Both the position numbers and the translations under genes were made by a program. The notes beneath the pieces were generated by a model. The model was not told the DNA's origin, ran no database searches, and worked only from the letters and a program-made list of their open reading frames with translations. Positions 42,304 to 51,642 of a DNA stretch of 64,000 nucleotides are shown one piece after another (within the stretch, counting starts at the first letter, position 1; each line of letters begins with the position of its first letter). Source of the stretch: Nitrospirota bacterium (GTDB lineage Bacteria > Nitrospirota > Thermodesulfovibrionia > UBA6902). The DNA is taken from assembly GCA_016222905.1 (NCBI GenBank), contig JACRPZ010000049.1, positions 1 to 64,000 of the forward strand. The letters run 5' to 3'.

Positions 42304-44232
42304 TTACTTTACGCCCTTCAACTCAAAAATCTTCACCTCTTTTTCCTTGCCTTTCACCTTCGCGCATTCACGCCCTCTGAACTCTAAATGTCCAAACAAG
42401 CCCTTCGCTATCATAGGCTCGACATATTTAAAAGTATTTTCTGTAATAAGAATCCTCGTACCGTATTGCCTTGTCAATTTCTCAACCCTCGCAGCAAGAT
42501 TCACGTGATCACCTATTGCCGTATAATCCATCTTTTTCCCTGGCGCTCCGATATTACCTATTATCACCTCGCCTGTATTGATTCCTATACCCACATCCAG
42601 AATTTCGGATCCCTTGCCCTTCCAGATATTTTGAAGCTTGTCCAGCTTTGCCGACATATCGAGGGCACATCTCAGTGCGAGCTCTGCGTGGTCGGGTTGA
42701 TCTACTGGAGCGCCCCATATTGCCATGATCTCGTCGCCGACAAACTTGTCGAGGGTGCCATCCCATCTAAATATAATATCCGCCATCTCCTTGAGATACT
42801 CGTTGAGAAGAGTAACGACCTCCTCCGGCTGTCTCCTTTCTGATAGCGAAGTGAAGCCGATGACATCAGAGAAAAGTATGGTCACGACCCTGCGCTCTCC
42901 TCCAAGCCCCGCCTTGTCGGGATTTTCGATGAGTTCCTTCACGATCTTCGGAGATACATAGCTTGAAAACATCTGTCGTATCTCCTTCGACTTTTTTTCC
43001 TCGTGGAAAAACTTTGTGACAGTGATGATCGTAAAAATGCCGAACATGTTCGTGACGGGATAGAGGAGATTTGCCCAAAGGTTCTGGTAGATGAGGAGAT
43101 AGCAGCAGGCGGCAATGTAGAGCAGTATGAAACCCGCGGCAATGAATGCGCTGGCAACAGCCTTCAACTTAGGAAGGGTCAGTCCCAGAAAAATCCCGGT
43201 AAGGATTATCACCGCGAGTTCCATGACCCCTGGGCTTTTCCCTATGAAATTATTCAGAAGGACATTCTCCACAACATTGGCGTTTTTTTCGACGCCTGGC
43301 ATATTGGCTGAAAAAGGCGTCACCTTCTGATCATAGGTGGCAAGGGCCGAAGTTCCAACGAGGACTATTTTCCCCTTAAGCGTTTCGGCAGCGCCCCTGC
43401 CCCTGATAATGTCGGAAGCGGATATATAGGGGAAACTGTGCTCCTTCCCCTGGTAATTGATTCCCCCACGTCCCCAGAGATCGGTCCTAATGAATCCGGT
43501 GCCGAGACCTATGCCGACACCGCCGTAGAGGATCATATCTTTCACTGGGATGCCGAGAGCGATACGGGCGATCTGAAGAGCGAGCTGCGGGTAACAGTCT
43601 TCACCGTAAGAAAGAGAAAGTATCTCCCATCGCTGGGATCCATCCATATCAGGCATGGTATAGACATGGCCGAGAGTTGCAACAGTAGAGAATTCGGGCA
43701 AGGAAGCCTTAACCTTTTCCGCCCTCACTGCAAAGTCCTTCCATTTAATTCCTTTTTGGCTTCTTACCTCCATGAAGGCCGAATCCCAGAGAAAATCAGG
43801 AACATCTTTAGGAAGTGCGAGAACCTTTCTCCCCTGGGGAACATCAAAAGCTGTGGCCAGCACTACGTTCCCCGCCTTTCTTATTGCTTCTGCGAGCTTG
43901 TTATCGGTCTCCGGACTTTCCCTTTCCGTGAACAAAATATCGATCCCGATGACCTTTGGTGTTGCAGCGGAGATCTTATTGATCAGATCTGCCATAACAT
44001 CCCTTCCCCATGGCCATCTGCCTATATCCTCTATGCTTTTGTCGTCGATAGCGACGATTACGATGTCTTTGGCCGGAGGGGTCTGTCTCACAAAATTTTT
44101 CAAACGGAGTCTCAGATCGTACGTCTTGCTCTCAAGTTGTTCACGGATTATGACGGGATCAAAGAGCTGCAGAACAACGAATAACAGTGTCAACAGCGAG
44201 GGAATCAGATACATAAGGAGGTTTTTTTTCAT
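42304..44232 (-). CDS. CHASE2-domain adenylate cyclase
   Basis: A 642-residue membrane sensor. There is an N-terminal helix, an extracytoplasmic CHASE2 domain (about 35-310) with DIVIVAIDDKSIEDIGRWPW, and three transmembrane helices (about 320-395). A class III nucleotide cyclase domain follows (about 430-620). It has both metal-binding Asp positions (LFSDVIGFTSL and FVGDEIMAIWG), Lys in DKFVGDEI, Thr in MDYTAIGDHVNLAAR, and the conserved Asn/Arg of that helix. The Lys/Thr pair suggests ATP as substrate. The signal sensed is unknown. It lies in a unit with FecR, FN3 and outer-membrane genes. Confidence 0.9.
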   Translation of the reverse strand: MKKNLLMYLIPSLLTLLFVVLQLFDPVIIREQLESKTYDLRLRLKNFVRQTPPAKDIVIVAIDDKSIEDIGRWPWGRDVMADLINKISAATPKVIGIDILFTERESPETDNKLAEAIRKAGNVVLATAFDVPQGRKVLALPKDVPDFLWDSAFMEVRSQKGIKWKDFAVRAEKVKASLPEFSTVATLGHVYTMPDMDGSQRWEILSLSYGEDCYPQLALQIARIALGIPVKDMILYGGVGIGLGTGFIRTDLWGRGGINYQGKEHSFPYISASDIIRGRGAAETLKGKIVLVGTSALATYDQKVTPFSANMPGVEKNANVVENVLLNNFIGKSPGVMELAVIILTGIFLGLTLPKLKAVASAFIAAGFILLYIAACCYLLIYQNLWANLLYPVTNMFGIFTIITVTKFFHEEKKSKEIRQMFSSYVSPKIVKELIENPDKAGLGGERRVVTILFSDVIGFTSLSERRQPEEVVTLLNEYLKEMADIIFRWDGTLDKFVGDEIMAIWGAPVDQPDHAELALRCALDMSAKLDKLQNIWKGKGSEILDVGIGINTGEVIIGNIGAPGKKMDYTAIGDHVNLAARVEKLTRQYGTRILITENTFKYVEPMIAKGLFGHLEFRGRECAKVKGKEKEVKIFELKGVK

Positions 44233-44274
44233 TGATAAAATTATACAGGTTTAAGGCAAAATGGACAACAAGAA

Positions 44275-44321
44275 GTCCCTCCCCTTGCTTACGGGAGGGG
44301 ACAAAAGGGAGGGGTGGAGCC
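44275..44321. repeat. Dispersed C/G-run repeat
   Basis: CCCTCCCCTTGCTTACGGGAGGGG followed by AAAAGGGAGGGG forms an imperfect palindrome between the cyclase and FN3 lipoprotein genes. It is the same type as the elements in the hyp operon. Confidence 0.55.
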
Positions 44322-44335
44322 AGTCTCTAAATTTG

Positions 44336-45637
44336 TTAATTTGCCCATAAATAGAATACATCTGACGGGTGGTCACCCCAGATAGAAGACTGACTAAAGG
44401 TCGTATATCCCGCTGCCGTGATTGTAATGGTATATGGGGTGCAACAATAATTTGCAAGGGTATTTGTCTGAAGGAAAAAGTAACCATCCGCATCGGTTGT
44501 TGCTGTTTGAGAGTCCAGGGACGTGGAAACTACGGCTCCCTGTATAGCGTTAAGAGTGTATTGTTCATATACATGCCCTTCGATTGTTACATAATCCAGG
44601 GTTGTTGCTGACTTCTCAACTGTGTTGTTGTCGATATTGCCTGCCTCATCCTTTGCCCTTACTATGAAGTAATAAGTCGTTCCCTGATTTAACCCAGTCA
44701 CTGTGCCGTATGTAGTCCCAGTTCTCGTATAGCTCGGTATCGCAAGGTTCTGCCCGCCTGAGCTTGTTGCCATGTAAATGAGATATGTGATATCTGACAC
44801 TGATGTACGATCATCAGATGCAGGATTCCATGACAGGCTTATTGCTGTTTCTGATGACGCAATAGCTTCTACTATCCCTCCAAATCCCGGTGGTGTTACA
44901 TCAGGCGACATTAATGTCTTGGCAGATTTCTCCTCATTGTTAGCATCTGAATTTCCCATCTCATCCATCGCCCTCACCACAATGTAATATGCCGTATCCG
45001 GATTAAGACCTGTTATGTTATACGATGCGGCTCCTATGGCTGTAACAAAATTAGGGTTCGTAAAGTTCTGACCACCAGGCTTCATAGATATATAAATAAG
45101 ATACTGTATTCTCCCAGAAGGCGTTACGTTGTCTGTTGCTGGTGACCATGAAAGCACCATCGATGTTGTTGTCACTGAATCTATCACTGTCAGACCTGAA
45201 AATACAGGCGCTATATCCTCTACTGATATCATGGCTATAGTCAGGTCTGCTGATGCACCTGTCAGGTCTGCATACGTGCTTCCCTGAAATAATATGTTTC
45301 CATCTGAATCCAGCGCCTCTACTAAAAAAAGTCTGTTCGAACCCGTCGGGACTTCAAATGTCTCTGATATGCTTGTACTTCCGGAAACTGTAAGTACCCT
45401 TACCATGGTTGCCATATCAGGCGCCGATATGGTGAATTTGATGCTCGCTATTGCCGCAGGTATAGATGATGTGCGATTAAGTAAACCATTTGAGACTGTC
45501 TTTGTCTCACCAAGGTTTATTGTCACTTTTGTCTTGCCAGTTGTGCCTGTTGATGTACTGCCCCCGCCTCCACCTCCGCAACCCAGGAAGTTGGCTGTTA
45601 GTAATACGGAAAACAGTATCGTCAATAGCTTTTTCAT
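44336..45637 (-). CDS. Lipoprotein with two fibronectin-III domains and a carboxypeptidase-regulatory-like domain
   Basis: A 433-residue protein. The signal peptide ends in a lipobox (FLGC) followed by six glycines and a Ser/Thr linker. After an N-terminal domain of about 120 residues come two fibronectin type III modules (about 145-245 and 250-350), each ending TAYYIVVRAMDEMGN or TTYYFIVRAKDEAGN. A C-terminal carboxypeptidase-regulatory-like beta sandwich (IEGHVYEQYTLNAIQGAVVS) ends the protein. It is probably surface- or outer-membrane-attached. It lies 12 bp after the FecR gene and is likely co-transcribed. Confidence 0.82.
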   Translation of the reverse strand: MKKLLTILFSVLLTANFLGCGGGGGGSTSTGTTGKTKVTINLGETKTVSNGLLNRTSSIPAAIASIKFTISAPDMATMVRVLTVSGSTSISETFEVPTGSNRLFLVEALDSDGNILFQGSTYADLTGASADLTIAMISVEDIAPVFSGLTVIDSVTTTSMVLSWSPATDNVTPSGRIQYLIYISMKPGGQNFTNPNFVTAIGAASYNITGLNPDTAYYIVVRAMDEMGNSDANNEEKSAKTLMSPDVTPPGFGGIVEAIASSETAISLSWNPASDDRTSVSDITYLIYMATSSGGQNLAIPSYTRTGTTYGTVTGLNQGTTYYFIVRAKDEAGNIDNNTVEKSATTLDYVTIEGHVYEQYTLNAIQGAVVSTSLDSQTATTDADGYFFLQTNTLANYCCTPYTITITAAGYTTFSQSSIWGDHPSDVFYLWAN

Positions 45638-45649
45638 GCACGCCCCTTT

Positions 45650-46447
45650 TTATTGTGGAAATGTAAGGTTAATGTTTACAGGTACCGTCTTCAATGGCTG
45701 CTGAACTACAGGAGGTGTAAAGATTTGCACCCCCTCAATACCTATCTCTGCCCTGCCCGGCATCTCTGGCCCGTCTGGTCTCTCAACCCCGCCTGGATCG
45801 GGAATCCTGATTTCATACATGCTTATGTCTGTATCCCCCATCAGGCCTTCAATCTCTTCTTTAGTTGCTGGTTCTACTGAGGGAAAAGGTAGTCCCAAAA
45901 TAATGGTTATCTTTTGCCCTGCTTTGAGTTCTGTACTTCCCGGATTGGCCAGGTCAGTGCCTGTTATGAATCCGATGCCTTCACCGCATATGATTGTCAC
46001 AGTGATTTTACCATTCACAATATACACCCGGAAGAGCAGCAGAGTTCCCCTCGCTGCTGCCACTGCTGTTGGTGTGTGAACCTCGAAATTAGTCTTACCG
46101 ACAATTGCTCTCATCTTGCCGTCAATGAGGTTGAATATCGATTTCCCGCCTTTTTCCTTGCTGTACATGAATTCTTTTATAACTACCTTTGATTTCTCCC
46201 CCAAGGTCAGGACGCTGTCATCCATGAAGAGCAGTTTAGCCCTGGAAGTCTCTGCTGTTGATACGGTATCTTTCAACAGTATGCTGTCTTTTACCTTTGC
46301 CCCCGTCTCTTTTTTGTCCCTTTCTATGAACGCCTTACCGCGAACCGCTACCACTGTGCCGACATTATCCTTTGCCAGGCCAATATCTGACAGTCCGGAA
46401 ATGAGCAGAAGGGTCAAAGTTATTACTATCCATCTATATATTTTCAT
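45650..46447 (-). CDS. FecR-domain protein
   Basis: A 265-residue exported protein with a signal peptide (1-25) and a FecR domain (about 28-150) including GTVVAVRGKAFIERD, SRAKLLFMDDSVLTLGEKS and the FEVHTPTAVAAARGT segment. The C-terminal half is proline-rich. There is no anti-sigma N-terminal domain and no sigma factor beside it, so it is not a classical FecR-FecI pair. FecR proteins of this exported type often accompany CHASE2 cyclases, as here. The ATG follows the TPR gene's stop with no gap. Confidence 0.85.
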   Translation of the reverse strand: MKIYRWIVITLTLLLISGLSDIGLAKDNVGTVVAVRGKAFIERDKKETGAKVKDSILLKDTVSTAETSRAKLLFMDDSVLTLGEKSKVVIKEFMYSKEKGGKSIFNLIDGKMRAIVGKTNFEVHTPTAVAAARGTLLLFRVYIVNGKITVTIICGEGIGFITGTDLANPGSTELKAGQKITIILGLPFPSVEPATKEEIEGLMGDTDISMYEIRIPDPGGVERPDGPEMPGRAEIGIEGVQIFTPPVVQQPLKTVPVNINLTFPQ

Positions 46448-47704
46448 CTAAAACCTCGCATTCAGAAAAAGACTTGTTATTGAACGGTTATAATCATATT
46501 CAAAAATGTTCGATTTATTTCTGGTGTATGACTGGCCTACTGTTATGCTTAATCTGTCTGTAAGTGCTTTTGTAGCAGTCCCTGAGTATGTATGGACAAT
46601 ATCCTTTCGCTTCGAATTCGAGACAGGATTTACCCCCTCATACTCTTTATTGTAATATTCTCCATAAAGATCGAGAAAAACACTATGAGGCATTTTAACT
46701 CTTATGCCCATAAATGCCTTGTCCCCCTTGTAATCCCAGAAATCTTCCCGTGTTGAATCCTCATCATGGGAATAGCCAACCTTCGCAGAAATAAAATGAC
46801 TTACAGGTATATTCTGAGTTATCCCTATCAGGTTGTTTGAACCTGTCCTGTCTGAGTTATTGACAAAACGGTCAGAGTCCTTGAAATGTATATCCCTGTA
46901 TCTGTATTCGATTATTGTAGAGAAGCCTTTAGCTTCCGAGATGACAAGTGATGGCGTTACAGAATGTGCGTAATCATAATTATCGCCTCCTAAATTTACG
47001 TATTCAAAGGAATATGTCCCGCTGAGATTCAATGAAGGCGAGATATTGTATGCTGCCTTTAGTTCCAATAGGTGTTGAGTAACATTGAAATCAGAGAGTT
47101 TGCCATGAAGGCTCTGATAAAGGCTGTATCCGATTGAGCCTTCCAAATTTTCCTTTGTGACAATGTTGTACCTGCCTTTCAGGTAAAGTACGGCTCTCCA
47201 GTCCGATTCCCCTGATATCCCCTGTGGGAGAGGACTGTCAGACCCATTGAGGACTACATTGCTGTCATATTGAGTTCCCAGAGAGATATTTAACATCCAG
47301 GGCTTAGCGGTTCCTCCTGTCGCAGCGATACTGAGGTATTCTTTTGCCGCTTCTGATAGATCAGTGTCCGGTGCAGCGGCAATCGTTCTATTGAAATAAT
47401 CCTCTGCGAGATTATATTCGCCTTTGTTGAAATAGTAAATGCCCAGTTCAAGAGATGCGCGGGAATCTCCGGGTTTCATGGCGAGTGCTTTTTTCAATGT
47501 CGTCTCAGCCTCTCTGTCTCCGGCGCTGCTCCGGGCTATACCGAGATAGAGGGTTGCCGTGAAGTCCCCGGGAACGTCCTTCAGCGCGGATTCGAATTCA
47601 GCTATGGCAACTAAGTAATTTTTTGCTTCCATGTGCAGGACGCCTTTTGCAATATGCTGTTCATAGGTAGCTTCGGTGGCGTATGATAGAGACGACAGGA
47701 GCAC
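46448..47704 (-). CDS. TPR and outer-membrane beta-barrel protein
   Basis: About 418 residues from GTG 47704. TPR repeats occupy about 10-130 (YLVAIAEFESALKDVPGD and following). A beta-barrel-like C-terminal part of alternating strands ends in the aromatic RSITSLFLNARF, as expected for an outer-membrane protein. The GTG cuts the signal peptide in half. In-frame codons upstream encode RNYTAVIITVFFVLL, completing a normal signal, and the only codon at proper distance (five bases) from AAGGAGG is ATC at 47741-47743. The true start may therefore be the rare AUC, or a base was lost near 47746. First gene of the FecR-FN3-CHASE2 unit. Confidence 0.75.
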   Translation of the reverse strand: MLLSSLSYATEATYEQHIAKGVLHMEAKNYLVAIAEFESALKDVPGDFTATLYLGIARSSAGDREAETTLKKALAMKPGDSRASLELGIYYFNKGEYNLAEDYFNRTIAAAPDTDLSEAAKEYLSIAATGGTAKPWMLNISLGTQYDSNVVLNGSDSPLPQGISGESDWRAVLYLKGRYNIVTKENLEGSIGYSLYQSLHGKLSDFNVTQHLLELKAAYNISPSLNLSGTYSFEYVNLGGDNYDYAHSVTPSLVISEAKGFSTIIEYRYRDIHFKDSDRFVNNSDRTGSNNLIGITQNIPVSHFISAKVGYSHDEDSTREDFWDYKGDKAFMGIRVKMPHSVFLDLYGEYYNKEYEGVNPVSNSKRKDIVHTYSGTATKALTDRLSITVGQSYTRNKSNIFEYDYNRSITSLFLNARF

Positions 47705-47809
47705 AAAAAAAACAGTAATTATTACGGCAGTATAGTTTCTGATGACATCCTCCTTTTGAATGTAATTATTAGGAAAATTATATTGTTTGTCAAGGGAAAA
47801 TTTTCTTTA

Positions 47810-47913
47810 TGTAATCCCAACATGATAATGTCCTTTCTTGCCACCTTGCCTCCTCATCCAAAAAGAGGCAGTTTAGCATTTCTAATTTAGGACATTATCA
47901 TGTTGGGATTACA
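47810..47913. repeat. 25-bp perfect inverted repeat with 54-bp spacer
   Basis: The arms 47810-47834 and 47889-47913 are exact complements and contain CATGATAATGTCCT. The spacer has its own GCCTC/GAGGC pairing. It looks like paired ends of a small non-autonomous mobile element or a long hairpin between two surface-protein genes. No transposase is present. Confidence 0.75.
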
Positions 47914-47985
47914 GGTCGCAGATTGCGGGCAGAGTTTATGAATTCTTGCGGGATGCCAGGAAACCTGTTGTACGCAGCTTTTGTG

Positions 47986-48024
47986 AGAAAAAAATTGGAG
48001 ACGGGAAGATTCCCGTCTCCAATT
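47986..48024 (-). terminator. Rho-independent terminator of the surface-protein gene
   Basis: On the minus strand a 15-bp perfect stem (AATTGGAGACGGGAA with its complement) is followed by seven Ts. It lies 24 bases past the stop codon of the gene ending at 48048. Confidence 0.9.
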
Positions 48025-48047
48025 CTGATTCTAAGAAAAAACGATTT

Positions 48048-49076
48048 TTACCAGTCTACACGATTCTGGCTTGTCCATGCTGTGTTCAGAGCACCGGTAA
48101 GCGCGTTTGTGCTCTCTATCTTGGAAACAAGGATACCCTTGTCCACATCGCCAGGTCCAGGAGTTACCATCTGGATGGTTGCCCAGCCGCCGAGAACTGT
48201 AAAAGGAAGTCCGGCAGGGTCAACAAAGTCGGAGATGACAAGTTCATCAAAGCAATCTACAACAGGGGTTGAGTCGGTTGACTTCGGGTTCTCATTGATG
48301 TCATACCACGTCCCTGAGATACCATTGCTGTTAGCAAACGCAATCTCTACGGAAAGCGTATCAGCGGCTGCCGGATTGCCAATGTTGTCAAATGCCGTAT
48401 CTGTTGTCAAAACATTAACCCACCATGATGTAGCAACAGCGGCTGTCGGATGCCAGATGGCTGTCGGCGGAACGTCCGAACCCAATATGAAGAAAGGCGA
48501 AGCTCCGTAGCCCATGTCATCAATATTTCCCTCGTCTGTTCCAACAGGATCATTCGGTGCCTTAACTGACAGTACAAGGCCTGTTGAGAGGTTTGCAACC
48601 ACAGTCTCTGTCTTAAGCGTGTTTTCAGGAAGCTCTATATCAAAACCATTATCATAATCAAAGCCGCAATCGCCTGAATTGGCAGCGCTGAAATTATAGA
48701 GTGTGAAGAAACCCTGATAGCCCGCGCCGATATTGAAGGAATCTGATGTTGTGTCAAGAGCGCCTGGAATCGGATTTCCGCCGTTAACCGTATTGCTGAT
48801 GTCTACAGTGAACATGTCGTTCGGGGTTGTGGGAACTGCAGCATCAACATGAAAACACTCTTTTGCTGCTGTTGACGGGTCATCATAACGGTACATCCAG
48901 TGAATGCAAGGATCAGCGGCAGTAGACTTATTTACTACCGTGACCAGGGTGATGAAGTCCCCGCTTGTTTGAAAGACATTACCAAGAGTGACATCTGCAC
49001 TTGCATCTTGTACGCCTGCCAGTGCAAATACCAAAGTTAATACCATAAAAACTACCAAAGCTAAGTACTTTTTCAC
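48048..49076 (-). CDS. Secreted surface protein, unknown family
   Basis: A 342-residue protein with a clear signal peptide (VKKYLALVVFMVLTLVFALAG, cleavage after ASA). The mature part is acidic, rich in Thr, Asn and Asp, and beta-predicted, with six Cys. I do not recognise a domain. The GTG at 49076 is chosen because AAAGGGGG lies seven bases upstream. A TTG at 49094 would overlap that ribosome site. A near-consensus promoter, a strong ribosome site and a perfect terminator suggest high expression as a single gene, for example a structural surface protein. Confidence 0.78.
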   Translation of the reverse strand: MKKYLALVVFMVLTLVFALAGVQDASADVTLGNVFQTSGDFITLVTVVNKSTAADPCIHWMYRYDDPSTAAKECFHVDAAVPTTPNDMFTVDISNTVNGGNPIPGALDTTSDSFNIGAGYQGFFTLYNFSAANSGDCGFDYDNGFDIELPENTLKTETVVANLSTGLVLSVKAPNDPVGTDEGNIDDMGYGASPFFILGSDVPPTAIWHPTAAVATSWWVNVLTTDTAFDNIGNPAAADTLSVEIAFANSNGISGTWYDINENPKSTDSTPVVDCFDELVISDFVDPAGLPFTVLGGWATIQMVTPGPGDVDKGILVSKIESTNALTGALNTAWTSQNRVDW

Positions 49077-49249
49077 TTTGAAACCCCCTTTCAATTCTCT
49101 TAAATTTTCTTTAACATTTTTTTGTTTTTCTTAGTCAATGACTAAGAAATTCTCTCTACTACATTCCTCCCTTCCTTAATCACCTCCTTCTTTTATTTAA
49201 TAGTCAGCAGCAATGAAATAAATAATGATATAGCCTTAAAATTAGTTTA

Positions 49250-49278
49250 ATTATATTCAACCAATTAAGTTATGTCAA
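49250..49278 (-). promoter_or_regulatory. Near-perfect sigma70 promoter of the secreted surface protein
   Basis: TTGACA (49273-49278) and TATAAT (49250-49255) match consensus with the ideal 17-bp spacer. It implies a leader of about 165 nt, in which I see no known riboswitch. Confidence 0.8.
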
Positions 49279-49558
49279 GCTTTTTTTGCCCCTTTTATTT
49301 TCAGTATTCACCATTATATTTTAAAGAGGGGGCTTTGTCAATATTTATCTTAAAAGATATTAAAGCAATTGCCATGCCATATTAAGAGTTGTTGAAAATA
49401 AAGGCTTTTGTTTTGACACAATGTAATATATGTATCATTTTTTGTATCCCCTTGTGGATTTTTTGCAATAGTCAAAAGCATGGTAAGGCATAATTACAAA
49501 TCAAAGGTCTTAAAGTCTCTAATAATGCTATTTTAAGTTAGAGCGTAACACTACAAGA
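49279..49558. other. A/T-rich intergenic region
   Basis: Lies between the stop of the PIG-L gene and the promoter of the surface-protein gene. No gene or clear terminator is visible. Confidence 0.4.
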
Positions 49559-50563
49559 TTATGGACAATTCTTTAAAGCGCAGACAATCTTATCATAGAG
49601 CAATCTCCGCTGAGTGTCCTCGGGGAGCATCTTATCCTTCATCTTATGAAATTTCCTGGCAAGTCTCCAGAAAATAGTTGTTTCCATGAGATGTATCTGT
49701 TTGTGTAATTCAAAAATCGCCTCATCCTTTCTGCTCATCTCAGATGTTAGACGGTCAACCAGACTACTATTTTCTTTTGATTTTCCCTCAGCTATCCTCA
49801 TCAAATACAAGAGCGAGTCAGCAGCCCTGATGGAACTCAGCAGCCTATCTTCAGATGAGGGAGTAGAGACGCTATAAGTAAACCACTCGGTCATATCAGA
49901 GATGTTCGGAATTGCTTCAGAAAGCCAGAATGCCTCATAAAAGGAATCCCTGAGGGTAAAGAATGACCTGAACCTGTTCAGAGACAGCACCGAGGAGATA
50001 AAAATATCTTCTTTCTTCAGCATGCTGTAATGATATTTGGCGAGGGCATCCTTTTTTGTCTCTACCACTTTACCGATGTCAATAAGGGTATTAAATCGAA
50101 TCGGATTGTACACTTCATAGAAGGCAATTTTGACTGAAGGGAATCTTTCAATAAGCTCAATGCAGACAATTGCGGTCTCTCTATGGTCAGAATGAAGATC
50201 GAAAAGGGGGGGGGAGAAGACCATCTGCGGCTTTTTGAGTATGAATAGTTCCGAGAGTTTTCCCCTTATCTCATCTTTATGCTGCTGAAATTGTCCGTCA
50301 GGCACATGAAGAAAGATAATATCCCTGACACCTATTATTTTCATGGCATCTTTAAGCTCTTCCTTCCTCAGGTCAGCCTTATTGTCCTCGGCTATATCTA
50401 TAGCCTCTCCATCCGAAAGGACGATCACCGTAAAATCAACTCTCTCAGAATAAAGTGCGATGGTCCCGCCGCACCCGAGTGTCTCATCATCAGGGTGGGG
50501 CGAGAGAATAATCGCCCTCTCAATATCAGAAAATTCGTATCTGATGCCATTCAATTCAGACAT
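49559..50563 (-). CDS. PIG-L family deacetylase
   Basis: A 334-residue protein. The N-terminal 220 residues are a LmbE/PIG-L zinc-dependent N-acetylglucosamine deacetylase-like domain with SPHPDDETLGCGG (zinc-binding His and Asp pair), VLSDGEA, and the later FDLHSDHRETA histidines. A C-terminal coiled region of about 110 residues (SRKDEAIFELHKQIHLMETT) is similar to tails seen on glycosyltransferases in this area. It overlaps the upstream glycosyltransferase gene by 13 bases, so the two probably act on the same glycan. Confidence 0.87.
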   Translation of the reverse strand: MSELNGIRYEFSDIERAIILSPHPDDETLGCGGTIALYSERVDFTVIVLSDGEAIDIAEDNKADLRKEELKDAMKIIGVRDIIFLHVPDGQFQQHKDEIRGKLSELFILKKPQMVFSPPLFDLHSDHRETAIVCIELIERFPSVKIAFYEVYNPIRFNTLIDIGKVVETKKDALAKYHYSMLKKEDIFISSVLSLNRFRSFFTLRDSFYEAFWLSEAIPNISDMTEWFTYSVSTPSSEDRLLSSIRAADSLLYLMRIAEGKSKENSSLVDRLTSEMSRKDEAIFELHKQIHLMETTIFWRLARKFHKMKDKMLPEDTQRRLLYDKIVCALKNCP

Positions 50564-51642
50564 AATATGTTCTTCATCCTCTCCTGCCAGACAGTTATAT
50601 CGTAGTTATTTGCTATTATATCCCTGCCCTTTTCAGAAATCTCTTCATAGAAGTGTTCATCAGAAAAAAGTTTATGGATTGAGTCTTTGATTTTCGCAAT
50701 AATCTCATTTTTATCCGGCAAACCAATAGGGATAGACATGGTTGAGAAAGGCGTATTCAAATAAACCTCTTCAAGAAACCCGACAGAGGCTCCTATTACC
50801 GGAAGCCCTGATGCCATTGCCTCTGCAGCAGCCAATCCAAACCCCTCGTACCTTGACGGGAAGAGCATAAAATCGGACAGGCCGTAGATCTCTCTCATCT
50901 GTGTTCTGTTCAGCCCTGAAAGTGTGGTGATATTTTCACCCTCTGGAGGATCGGTCTCTCCACCTGTAGAAGTAACAATAACCCAAAACATATCATTAAG
51001 TTCCTTCATCAACCGTTCAGCAATATCTCTGCCCTTTGAGATTTCCCATCTGCCGACAAAAAGTCCAACTTTCCGATTCTTGGGAATTGCATATTTTTTC
51101 CTCAATTCTTCCTTATCATGAATCCTCAAGAAAAAGCCTGCGTCAACAGGATTTGGTATAAGCTCTACGTCTTCAATGCCATAATAGTTTCTTAGTTCTG
51201 ATCTCACCCGGTTGCTTACTGCAATTATCTTAGCCCCCGATGCGGAACTTTGTTCAAGCAACTCGCCAATGATATATCTTATTTCAAGATAGGCGCTTAA
51301 AGGAACGAGTCTTCTGAGCGCATCGGCATAACCGGCATGGGTTGAGTGGAAAACAGTAAATGTTTTCAGTTTTTTTGGAAAGTATCCTCCGCCATAATAC
51401 CCATTTGATAAAACGAACTCATAACTGTCTGAGGAAAACGGCAGCAGGCTCCTGCCGGAAGCATACACCTTTCCGATAAATTCACGATATAGGCTATAGG
51501 TATTGCTGAAATCCGAGGCACAGATCATTTCGGTTTTTATATCCGAAAGCTCTATTAAGCTGATTAAGGTTTTTGTGAATGTCTCTATCCCGCCTGTGCA
51601 GGCATCCGGGTTAAAACCTGTAAGTATCAGCGCCTTCTTCAC
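50551..51642 (-). CDS. Glycosyltransferase family 4
   Basis: A GT-B fold glycosyltransferase of about 363 residues. The N-terminus KKALILTGFNPDACTGGIETF is the usual acceptor-side loop. The C-terminal domain has VGLFVGRWEISKGRDI, FPSRYEGFGLAAAEAMASGLPVI with the catalytic E-x7-E pattern, and VGFLEEVY. The GTG at 51642 gives a normal family N-terminus. The frame stays open to 51792, but those extra 50 residues look unrelated. It is coupled to the PIG-L gene and would add a hexose to a surface polysaccharide. Donor and acceptor are unknown. Confidence 0.88.
   Translation of the reverse strand: MKKALILTGFNPDACTGGIETFTKTLISLIELSDIKTEMICASDFSNTYSLYREFIGKVYASGRSLLPFSSDSYEFVLSNGYYGGGYFPKKLKTFTVFHSTHAGYADALRRLVPLSAYLEIRYIIGELLEQSSASGAKIIAVSNRVRSELRNYYGIEDVELIPNPVDAGFFLRIHDKEELRKKYAIPKNRKVGLFVGRWEISKGRDIAERLMKELNDMFWVIVTSTGGETDPPEGENITTLSGLNRTQMREIYGLSDFMLFPSRYEGFGLAAAEAMASGLPVIGASVGFLEEVYLNTPFSTMSIPIGLPDKNEIIAKIKDSIHKLFSDEHFYEEISEKGRDIIANNYDITVWQERMKNILCLN

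Noticed and set aside
42388-44254. Long plus-strand open frames opposite the CHASE2 cyclase gene
   Set aside because: They mirror the codon structure of the clearly real minus-strand gene and show no recognisable protein features.
45650-46447. FecR protein as an anti-sigma factor of an ECF system
   Set aside because: There is no ECF sigma gene nearby and the protein has a signal peptide rather than a cytoplasmic anti-sigma domain.
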